Below, in pieces: positions 54,978-64,000 of a stretch of 64,000 nucleotides of DNA. Below the pieces are notes generated by a model. The model worked only from the letters and a program-made list of their open reading frames with translations, ran no database searches and was not told where the DNA came from. The translations under genes were made by a program, and so were the position numbers. The first letter of the stretch is position 1, and each line of letters opens with the position of its first letter. Location: the NCBI GenBank assembly GCA_950295325.1, contig OX485807.1:18695666-18759665 (forward strand), read 5' to 3'. This DNA comes from Polytrichum commune (Eukaryota > Streptophyta > Polytrichopsida > Polytrichales > Polytrichaceae).

Positions 54978-57419
54978 CGCGAGGCACTTTGAGTGCCTCA
55001 GCGCCCTCGCCCTCACCCCTGGCTCTTCTTGATTGCAAAATATGAATGCTCTTGTTCAAATGGCCGTCCAACCATAACCCCCCTATCCGTGGCACCTGGT
55101 GCGAACTCTTTTAACATATATCAGGTGCCGTATAAAAAGAATCACTTGGTGTTTCCTTACGGAAGCAGGTTACATATCCTGACGCACATCACTGGCTGGA
55201 TGCTGGTCACTCCTGCCCGGAATCTGATGGTTTATGTAGCCAAACATCTGTCGGATCCAAACTTACAGCGATCCGTCCTTCGTTTCTCCAGATCTTGAAC
55301 CTTGACACGCACACTAAAAATCGCAAACCAGAGCCGGTTCTCATTAACCTGTATGATCAACAACACAAGAGTTGGAAAATCAGTATTTTCCGCGCTACCT
55401 CACCCAAAGCAATGAAGACTTATTGCACTCAATACGTAATCATGGACACCACAAGGAAACTGGAGGCGAGAAAGGCTAATAAATGATCGGGATTCTCAAT
55501 GAAAGATAGTTCACCAACAATCGCAAATGGAGGGGAGGAGCGAGCGCCTTGCTTGCGGATGGCATACCACTGCAGCACATCACCTGATGTTCCATTACAA
55601 GTACAAGAAGAACTTTACAGGTACGAGTAAGATCATCAACTTCCGCAATTGTAGTTCATTGTGCCTCAAATTGATGTCACTATGGAGGAAAAACCTTCGA
55701 GCAGGAACAACAAAACAAGACCAAGATTCAGACTAAAAAACAACGACGACACCTAATGCATAAAGGGAGGTGGCACAATCGCATCCAGGAAAGCGTCAAG
55801 AATGTGTTCGCAAGAGAAGAGTAACTTCAAGGAGAATGAAGCTCCACACGGCGGCGTGTGGCCGCTTATCACCCGAATGGCGGTTAACTGATATTGAATA
55901 AACTTCGGAAAGGAATTGGAATTGCTTTACAATGCCCTCCGATTGCGTATCAGGAGGATAGGAGGTCAAGTAAAGAATTTTATAAGGTTGCATACCTCAT
56001 GGCCAGAATCGCAAGGACGGAGGGAAGGGTATTGCTTTAAGCTTGAGCAAACTTGACTACAGAGGAACACGAACAATCCTCCTCTTCAGGTTTGGATGCA
56101 ACATCAAATTTGTGTCAAGCTCTGGCTTCAAGTAATCACATCTGCTTTTACTCCACCGTTTTCCTTGCTGTCCGCCTTTCGGACAAGAGAATTCGCTATT
56201 GATTGTTTCTTAGCTTTACGATTCCGCAAGATTCCCAAGGATTCTAACGTTTGTCGTGATGAGATTCACAATCATCCAGCAGGTAGAAAGCTAGCATTGA
56301 TAACAAACTGGCCGGTTATTATTACTTACTTTCTACCGGTGCCTTGCACCTTACTACTACTGGAATAGGATAACCAACTGGAATAGGGATGCAAGCCAAT
56401 AGTGAGGAGGGGCATAACCTCTACACACAGCTAGGATTCAGGAGGAAGCAAAAGCTCTAGTCCAGCTCAACAACATGCAAACTTCAGTTGTAGTGGATTG
56501 AAGAGTTATCTTACTGACTTACCATCAGGCTCCTTTACAACTGAAATTAGTCACTAAGGATTGTTGATTACTACAAGCTACTACACTACAAACGAGCCTT
56601 TAACAACTGCAAGATAAGGTCAACCACAGGTCAAGCAACAAGGACGGCTCCTGTTAAGTGCGACGCAACTGCAGTTAGAGCCTGGCTTAATCCAGATACA
56701 TACATATTCCATACACAGTTACACTAGACGACTTCAGTGTTTCTTGGTGAACCTTCCGCCGCCATAAAGATTGCACCAAACCTAATGCCATAAAGCGTCA
56801 CTAAACTAGGCCTAAACTAGAGTTGGACTAACAGAGAAAACAGAGATCCAGGGGGACCTACCTTTGCGCCTAACTCGATGCATGACACAAGGCTTGCTTG
56901 ACTTCGAGGTAAACCGGCTTCACTCGCTACCAGTCATAACTTAGTTAGCTGGTGAAGCAACGGTGACAGCTATCTGCCATCTGAAGGAACTTCGGCAATT
57001 GAACCTCCATTTCATCAGATTTCTTAACACTTCTCCCAATTACTCGAGAAAAGTTGGAAATATTAACACGCACGAGGCCATCCTTGGAGCATTTAGCTGC
57101 TCACTACCTCACACGCTCGCTTGGATACAGCTTCATATGGCCGACAATTGTTGCCAGAGCTACTCAACCACAGACAAGACAAGGCCACCGCAGTATCAAA
57201 CTTATGCCACACTGCGGTACTAGAGCTCCATCGCCGAAACCTGTAACGACTCTATCACTCCTCCCCGCTCGCTCGCTCGCTCTATGAGCGCACCGCAGCC
57301 ATTACTACCTTGTTACCACGCGATGGCATCTGAGGAGCAATTAAGTCGCAGTCTGAGAGACGCAATACTCTTTCTCCTTTCCCTGCACTGCTTCCTCTCC
57401 GATCTGAGGTTGCTCAATA
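54978..57419. other. Unassigned region upstream of the UPF0496 gene
   Basis: It includes the presumed promoter of the minus-strand gene (first few hundred bases) and about 2 kb of sequence without recognisable coding or terminal repeats. A short (ctcg)n run lies near 57269-57281. Confidence 0.5.
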
Positions 57420-57444
57420 CTCTCTCTCTCTCTCTCTCTCTCTC
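57420..57444. repeat. CT microsatellite
   Basis: An uninterrupted (CT)n run of about 24 bases. Confidence 0.95.
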
Positions 57445-58429
57445 ATGCAACTTTAATCGACATTGAAAGCGTGTCACAACCTAACATTGTGAAGATGGAA
57501 GAAGATTAAAGATTCTTTGTAATAATGCGCGAAAGGAAAATCAATGTTTCCATGCGGCCTCCATTGCCATGCGAAGGAAGCTCCATGGCTATGGAACGAG
57601 AGCCTGCGAGCCGAGACGAGAAGGAGGCTTTTCCTGGCAGGGTATTTTTTCCCTTGTCCAGCGGTCGGTGGTAAAACGCAACGGGTAGTGCTATTGTCTA
57701 GCGGGTTTATCATTCAATGCCCCACATTCCAGTCTAGTATAATAATCAATGCGAGAACCGCCGTATACTTACTACATGCTAGGTACTAAGGGCCACTTCA
57801 CACACGAGACTGAAGGCCCGTGACCATTGCATTCTACGATCTCTCATTGGTGGAAAAGGCCGAGACCGTCCAAGTTCATTTAACGCTAGAAGGGGGAGGC
57901 CTAAGATTATCATGGTCCAAAGGAATTATCATGGATGAAAGTCTATATGGATTTTTACATAGCATATTATAAATAATGTTTCATGGTTTTGGAGGTGGAC
58001 TTGACACAAGTTTCGGCAAACTATGTCAATGGTACAGTCTTTGAATGAGAATCAAGGGTCCTCACAACTACATGGTCACAGCTTGGATCGTGTTTGAAGT
58101 GGCCTTAAGGGTGGGTTTACACTTAGGCCCGAGACCAAAGAAACTCCCAAATTGAACAATCCTATTGGTCGAGAGTCAAATTTTGAACCCGATGACATTA
58201 CACTAGGGCTTGGGTCCAAGGCATGAAAAATGAAGTGGCACTAAAGTAATATCACTTTCCCATCAGATTTTGTTGGTCCCCATTCAAGAAAGTATTCTTC
58301 TTAGTTTGAGAAACTATTGGTTGAACTTCAAGGTTGGGTCCAATCTTGAGTTCGAAAGTGAGGTTCAATAAAGGATGTTTTGGACCCCAGGTTTTTTGGA
58401 GCTTAATCCTAATGTAAACCCACCAAGAT
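57445..58429. other. Unassigned spacer
   Basis: Ordinary-looking sequence with no supported gene, RNA gene or element ends. Confidence 0.5.
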
Positions 58430-58750
58430 ATTGTATGTGGGCCTTATGTAGTCACTCTTCTTAATTGGACATACCCACATTTGAGTGATGTGTGTGTGTG
58501 TGTGTTTGGCACAAATTGAAAATTCAATTGCAAAGAGAACCCAAAATACAACCAACCCGGCCGAAACAACACAACCCAAGCATTTGAGTGATATGTGACA
58601 AGGCTTGAATGGAAGAACATACATTAAATAGACATGTGTTATGATGAGGTTGGGTGGCATGCTTAAAATATTGACAACATTCTTGGTTCAATAGTTAACA
58701 TAATTGTTGGGAGGGTCTAAGGTTGAGGCATCTATAACCAATAAAATAAG
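58430..58750. repeat. Fragment related to the long inverted-repeat element
   Basis: 'gtcactcttcttaattggacat' plus 'atttgagtgatgtgtg' near 58449-58500, then 'ggtggcatgcttaaaatattgacaac' and 'ggttcaatagttaacata' near 58652-58702. These parallel in order the right arm at 48.43-48.60 kb ('atttgagtggtatgtg', 'ctacatgctcgaaatatg', 'gattcaatacttaacata'). A (GT)n run lies at 58489-58506. Confidence 0.6.
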
Positions 58751-59193
58751 AGATATGTCATATGTTTGGGAGGAGTTATACCAAGGACTTTTTTTTTCTT
58801 GCAAAGAGAAACAAAACCTAAGGAGAATGAAAAATAAAATAAAATCTTGAACATGGAAATTCCTAAAAATTTCAAAGCGGTGAAGTCAATGTAACACATA
58901 GTCTATCTATAGGTTAACCTATAACCGCTCATTTAAAAGCTAATGCTTGGCTGCAATAGTTGTCAAAAGTTTTATGAGGGTAATCAATCACAAGCCGCCA
59001 CCACATAAACCTTAATTCCGTTCACCTAAGAAATACAAATCTCATCCATTTCGGCATTACATGACCCTAGTGAGCAGTTAAATGAACTTGGTCGACTACA
59101 AATGCCTTGACCTTAGGTGATTGAACAGATAGAAAGAGAATGTTCACTATGACCTCTTATAACCTCAACATCTCCACTGGCAAATACATTCTA
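58751..59193. other. Unassigned spacer
   Basis: No gene or repeat boundary recognised. Confidence 0.5.
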
Positions 59194-59400
59194 ACCCCAA
59201 TAATATGACACCTCGATTATATGACACATTTTCCATCAAAGAAAGTTTCTAGTGTTAATTTACCTCGATATTAGAGCTTTGATGCTCGTATTGTGACATT
59301 TTTAGGCCCGATTTGTCATATAATAGAGGTAATTAATGCGTGCAAGTGATGTGACCCACACTGATGATTTGCCTTGGGATCATGGAGTACATAGTGATTG
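59194..59400 (+). mobile_element. 5' end of a second pogo-like element copy, truncated
   Basis: ACATTCTAACCCCAATAATA, then copies of CCTCGATTATATGACAC, then 'gtcatataatagaggtaattaatgc' and 'gacccacac'. The same order is seen at 29660-29853 in the intact copy. No matching right end lies in the window. The sequence runs into the upstream part of the LINE, suggesting truncation or interruption. Confidence 0.7.
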
Positions 59401-59601
59401 GACTCAATGGGTAACTTAAGTGAGTTGTTTAAACCTTGGTTTCAGAATAGATGTTGCACTTTGAGTTTTTGGGTCTGAGTGGAGGTTGAAGGTTTTATGG
59501 ATTGTTGGATCAACATACTAGACTACTAGTATTATGAAGTTGTTGATTTCTCTTCTTGATTCAAAAATTATCCTCGCACCTAAAGCTTACATCTATTTAG
59601 A

Positions 59602-60582
59602 TTGGAAAGTTCAACTAATAAATTCCTCACAAACTCCTCACAAATAAACATCCTAATACACATACATAGCATATACACCGCCATTAACAACACAAATAAA
59701 CACTCTCCCACAAAAGACCTTACACCTCACTTCCCAAATTTCAAAAGAAACACATTACACACACCTCGACACACAAACACCACCAAAACAAAGATACATA
59801 ACCACACAATATACACAAACTCCATCATACAAATCTATAAAAAATCGCAATTAATAACAACACACCAACCCCATAAATTTCTCTTATTACTCCAATGTGG
59901 CGACATCCACCCAAACCCAGGCCCTATACCTAACTTAATACAAAACCATCCAACCACTCATAAAAGACGACAGTCCACATATTTTATAACTAGTACGATC
60001 AAATTTCAGCCAGAGTACCAACATCTAGCCAAAACATTTAAACCCCTTTTCCAAGCAACACACCATCTACACACACAAACAATAAATTCACTCCCATACT
60101 TACACAACTACATACAACAACACACAAATCATCCCCCCTCACACATAATTTACGCAATAATTACAACGATTAGCCCATCCATAGAAATATGTAACACATA
60201 TATACAACAACTACCAATACAAAATTGGACATCACAATTACTAGAAAAAATGACAACACTTCCCAATCCACCGGAAAGACACATAGACACCCCGCACCCC
60301 TACACACAATTTTGTAACATATACAAAGACATAATCACCCCCCCCCCCAACACAATACATAAAAAGTTATATGATTACATACATCTCAATTCCGGCACAC
60401 TTAGCATCCAAAACATGAGTGAAGCATTTCCATATCTACCAAGGCAACTACTAACAGAGGCATTAAGATATAATGAACCCATCAATGAATACACACATCC
60501 TAATCCCCCACCAATACAAAATCCACCACCCCCAAACGGACCAATCCCACTAACAAGCCAAAAATCATATGCCATAACCTAG
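59602..60582 (+). pseudogene. N-terminal region of the LINE protein, containing a 2A-like sequence
   Basis: 326 codons from a TTG to TAG 60580; no ATG lies near the 5' end. Residues 94-108 read LLLLQCGDIHPNPGP, the form of 2A-like ribosome-skipping sequences found upstream of the endonuclease in several animal non-LTR elements. The remaining 218 residues show no zinc knuckle or coiled coil. The frame continues in phase through the stop into the endonuclease (NASSLNTAMPCLQDL), so this is not a separate ORF1 but the upstream part of the main polyprotein. Confidence 0.75.
59899..59925 (+). other. 2A-like ribosome-skipping motif GDIHPNPGP
   Basis: Codons ggc gac atc cac cca aac cca ggc cct. Consensus 2A is D(V/I)ExNPGP; here E is replaced by H and x by P, a variant also seen in retrotransposon 2A-like sequences. 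The hydrophobic run LLLLQC precedes it as usual. The skip would occur between the last Gly and Pro. Confidence 0.8.
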
Positions 60583-62052
60583 AATGCCTCCTCACTAAAC
60601 ACTGCCATGCCATGCTTACAAGACCTAATTACGAATCCCCATAAACCTCCCTCAATTATCATTATACAAGAAACAAAGTTGACTGCCACCAAATCTACAA
60701 AGTATATCCAAAAACTATTTCTGCAATATAAACTTTTCTTTAACAACACACACAATATCACAAGAATTACAAGACAAATGATGACCTACAGAGGACACAG
60801 AGGAGGCCTACTAATGCTAATCCACAACAAACACACATTTCCAGGTAACCTCTCCAAAATTCCTACACCTGCAGACGTATCCCCATTTCTCCAAATAACA
60901 CGAATAGCAAACCAACCCCTACAACCGTGGCTCCTAATAAACCTATATATGCCCTCACATGAGGAGGATTTACCTCTCATCCCCATCATACAAAATACCA
61001 TAACCAACCAAATACAAGCTCACCCTAACCACACACACATCTTATGCGGGGACTTCAATAGAGACATCGCCTTAATAGAAAGACAAAACAACCAACATAC
61101 CACGCCACCACAACCAGAAGACTATCTATGGCGATCATTTACCACCGGTCTCGAATTATCATATATACCAACAAACACAACCTACTCAAGACAAGGAGGA
61201 CATAACTACACACAAAATAGCTTAATCGACGGCTTCTTCATCAAAACCCCCAACAACCGCCTTTACACTTCAACTACAATCCAAAATATTCATTTAAACT
61301 CCGACCATTTACCCATACAACTAAAAATTCCTCCAAACACCCTTATTCCCAAAACACCACCCACAACCCCCGAACCACCGCCTAGATTACTTAATCCCAT
61401 TCCGAAAGAGAAACTTGAAGAATTTCACACAAAATTCTTTGAAAGTCATTCAAACCAGATGGACGAGCTCACCCAACTATTACAAAATAACCAACTAACA
61501 AGTGAACAATGGCAAATAGCTTGCAATTCATTTACCACCCTCACTGACAACATCACCTCTGCCATCCTAGAAACATGCAGCACCCCACCCATACCCATAC
61601 TACCAAACCAAGTCGCCCAACAAGGCGGATACCTCCCAAAGAAACCCCAAAAACAATGGAAAACACATCTATCTACCTACCACCTCATCCGTAAAACAAT
61701 ATATATCATAAAAAATAACCCAAATTGGCGCACTCATCCCATCATCACACATGAACTACGTAACCATACCAACACTACTATACCTCCACCACCTGACCAA
61801 CCACTCGAATACGAATCATGGATAGAAGAACTAGCCACAATAGCAAAAGTAGCAAAAAACAAAGCCCGGAAAATCACGACAGAATATACTACCAAACAAA
61901 TCAAAAAAACCATATCTAAATATCAACAACTCTACGACAAAAGTCCTAAGAAAATAAATAGAAAAGTCTTCAAAAATACCGATACCCCCTCACTCGATTG
62001 TCTCATCGATAGATCCAACAACATCCTTACAAACCCAAACGACATTGCATAA
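60583..62052 (+). pseudogene. APE-type endonuclease domain and linker of the LINE
   Basis: Numbering from the ATG at 60607: QETKL (E22), LYMPSHEED (Y114), GDFN 148-151, LIDGFF (D208) and SDH 232-234. These are the catalytic and metal-binding landmarks of AP-endonuclease-like LINE nucleases, all present. The N-terminal strand NASSLNTAM lies before the ATG and follows the stop at 60580, so the ATG is not the original start. Residues about 260-481 form a basic helical linker. The frame ends at TAA 62050. Confidence 0.9.
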
Positions 62053-63132
62053 GAAATACACACCCAACAATCAATCAATAACAGGCCCACCGTCCCAACA
62101 TGTTATTATCAACCTGATCATACACCACATTGCATATGCGGAGTCAGATAATATCCGTGGCATGACCTAAACGGATACACCATTGAAAAAAGAGGCGACG
62201 CACTTACCCCCCTACATACATACCTAGACCAAACAACATATGACATATGCCTACAAAACTTGGCCAATGGAAAAACCCCCGGACCCGATAAAATCCCTAA
62301 CGCCATACTAAAAACTATGCCACCAAGATTCCACAAGTTTCTTGTACTATTCTTCACACATTGCTACAAACAAAAACAAATTCCCGAAGCTTGGAAAACA
62401 AGCCTTACAATACTCCTATACAAAAAAGATAACCCCCATCACCTTACCAACCATAGACCCATTGCACTCGCTAACACAATTTATAAGTTATTTACGAGCA
62501 TCCTCTCCTCATATGGAGAAAAATACCAAATTTTACATGACAGCCAAGAAGGCTTTCGAGCCGAAAGATACACCGCCCGGCAACTACAAACTCTAATTGC
62601 AGCATTAGAAGATGCAAGAATTACTAACCAAGACATCTACATATTATACATTGACTTTAAAAACGCCTTCGGCTCTATCGATCACGCTAGACTCCTTACC
62701 CTTATGAAAGATCTAGGCTATCCACAAGACGTTGTAACCCTAGTAGGCAATATCTACTCACAATCTACCACCACATTTACTGGAGAACATTTCGGTAAGA
62801 CACAACCAATACCTATCCAAAGAGGAACCATACAAGGGGACACATTGAGCCCATATCTTTTTCTCATCTTCCTAGAACCATTTTTTAGATGGTTACAAAG
62901 AGGGAACAATGGATATATTTTTAAAACCTCCGATATAATACTAAGCTTTGCAGCCTACGTAGACGACCTAGCAGCAATATCCAACAACGTGGCATCCATC
63001 AAACTCCAACTAAATAAATTAGACAAATATTGCGAATGGGTTGGAATGGACCTTGGCATTACAAAATGTGCAGTCACGGGCTGCCCTAACAAGTCCAAAC
63101 TCAATCCTCAAGCCTTTAAAACACATTTATAA
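62053..63132 (+). pseudogene. Reverse transcriptase domain of the LINE
   Basis: After stops at 62050 and 62149 the frame is open from 62152 to TAA 63130. Numbering from the TTG at 62260: KTPGPDKIPNAIL (entry motif), NHRPIALANTIYKLF, QEGFRAERYTARQLQ, YIDFKNAFGSIDH (motif A Asp 132), RGTIQGDTLSPYLF (motif B), and AAYVDDLAAI (motif C, YVDD 233-236). All catalytic residues are present. Decay is confined to the stop codons. Confidence 0.93.
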
Positions 63133-64000
63133 AACACTAATATAAACTTTAGGAACCAACCCATTCCTATCCTAAGCCAACATGAATCATATGTCTACCT
63201 TGGAATAAATTTGGTTCCATCACTACAATGGAAAACTCAAACACACATAACAACAACCAAACTGATCAATCAATGCAAACTACTAATCGCATGCCCAGCC
63301 ACCATGAAACAAAAAATACAAATGATGGACACAGTCATAAGAGCCGGCATAGCCTATAGCTTCTACGCCGTCCCATACTCATTACCTGCCATTAAGAAAC
63401 TTGATAAAAGAATAATCGTCCTTCACAAGACAATATGTGGTCTTCCAAAATGTATGTCAAACGCAGTTGCACAACTACCCCAAGATATGTTTGGTACAGA
63501 AGTCTTCTCACTAAAAAATGTATACATTACATGCATAGGCGAACAACTCATTAATGCCCTCAATGACAAAGGGAGACTTGGTAGCATATACAAAGGACTC
63601 ACAAAACACATACTCACCAAACATGGCGGATCACTAAACATATCACGCATATCCCAACATGATTGTATAAGATCACCAATCACAAGAACATTATTCCTAC
63701 TCAAAACAACTAGTGGCACCCACTTAAGAAGTACACTCGCAAAATTCCCTCTCCTCCCCACACAACTCGAGACACAGTGGATGCGCCAAGCACAAAACAT
63801 ACCTACATTAACCCCCACAACTTCCCTAAAATACTTACATAAATTAATACTCCACAACATAACCGAACTTAGACACATAATACAACCTAATGGCACACAA
63901 CTAATGACCAACGATGAATTCAAAACCTACTACAACACACCCACTAAAACAATCAAAGCCGCCCTAGACCAAGCCCGAATACTCTTTTGCGAACCATCAT
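63133..64000 (+). pseudogene. C-terminal region of the LINE protein, partial
   Basis: In the same frame and uninterrupted to the window end: HESYVYLGINL (the post-RT beta segment of LINE thumbs), then a long helical region (KLINQCKLLIACPATMKQKI and onward). No RNase H or zinc-finger motif is seen before the window ends. The protein continues outside. Confidence 0.85.

Larger units (their letters stand above)
59584..64000 (+). mobile_element. APE-type non-LTR retrotransposon (LINE) with a 2A-like motif, runs off the window
   Basis: One reading frame runs from the codon after TAA 59581 to the last base, interrupted only by stops at 60580 (TAG), 62050 (TAA), 62149 (TAA) and 63130 (TAA); no frameshift is needed. 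Order: N-terminal region with a 2A-like motif, APE endonuclease, reverse transcriptase with YVDD, then a C-terminal region. The + strand is conspicuously poor in G and rich in A and C, giving Thr/Asn/His/Pro/Gln-heavy protein. The clade is not assigned. The 5' end is uncertain (the frame could start at the TTG at 59602 or be 5'-truncated), and the 3' end lies outside. Confidence 0.92.

Noticed and set aside
55295..57466. Short plus-strand frames in the region upstream of the UPF0496 gene
   Set aside because: All are under about 100 codons with no recognisable domain, repeated structure or splice pattern.
60607..62052. Treating the 481-codon endonuclease frame as an intact ORF2 starting at its ATG
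   Set aside because: The endonuclease fold begins upstream of this ATG and the frame is closed by a stop before the RT; it is a fragment of one longer frame.

Overview
The window looks like nuclear DNA of a land plant with a repeat-rich genome. Evidence: GT-AG introns, a UPF0496 (DUF677) gene, an initiator-tRNA-Met primer site in a Ty3/gypsy element, and a resistance-type gene whose N-terminal half is a protein kinase fused to NB-ARC and LRR. Kinase-NBS-LRR (PNL) genes are best known from mosses, so a bryophyte is my first guess; a fern or lycophyte is not excluded. Only two genes look intact: DPH1 (49.2-50.9 kb, +) and a three-exon UPF0496 gene (52.7-55.0 kb, -).

Layout. 1-2.87 kb is a satellite of 223-bp and 139-bp units built around a 24-bp palindrome with a BamHI core. 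3.1-10.1 kb holds a phase-perfect 12-exon gene with five premature stops; its 3' half resembles beta-class DNA amino-methyltransferases. 10.1-14.7 kb is a block dense in the motif CCGGA, with a gag-like/plant-transposon-like ORF. 15.24-15.96 kb is a 47-bp tandem array, followed by an unrecognised 166-codon ORF. 17.6-24.5 kb (-) is the kinase-NBS-LRR gene, broken by a 17-bp tandem duplication, with a freshly amplified LRR array. 24.5-29.6 kb shows no recognisable gene.

29.66-41.95 kb is a run of DNA and LTR elements whose ends and target-site duplications can be read directly: a pogo/Tigger-like deletion derivative (TA), a hAT deletion derivative (8-bp TSD), a long-TIR Mutator-like element (9-bp TSD), a Ty3/gypsy chromovirus-type element with almost identical 973/974-bp LTRs (5-bp TSD) but a deleted reverse transcriptase core, and a foldback element (7-bp TSD). 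A decayed PIF/Harbinger transposase (44.4-45.2 kb) and a 3-kb long-inverted-repeat element (45.7-48.8 kb) follow.

After the two host genes, 55-59 kb is mostly unassigned DNA with short copies of the same repeat families. From 59.6 kb to the window end there is a non-LTR retrotransposon in one continuous reading frame (four in-frame stops): an N-terminal region with a 2A-like GDIHPNPGP motif, an APE endonuclease, a reverse transcriptase and a C-terminal region that runs off the window.

The sequences that most deserve follow-up are the methyltransferase-like gene, the 2A-bearing LINE, the kinase-NBS-LRR gene and the recently mobilised but coding-deficient gypsy element. The genes do not form an operon or pathway; the common theme is repeated invasion and decay. 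The premature stops in the methyltransferase-like gene are all of the kind produced by C-to-T change at CG or CHG sites.
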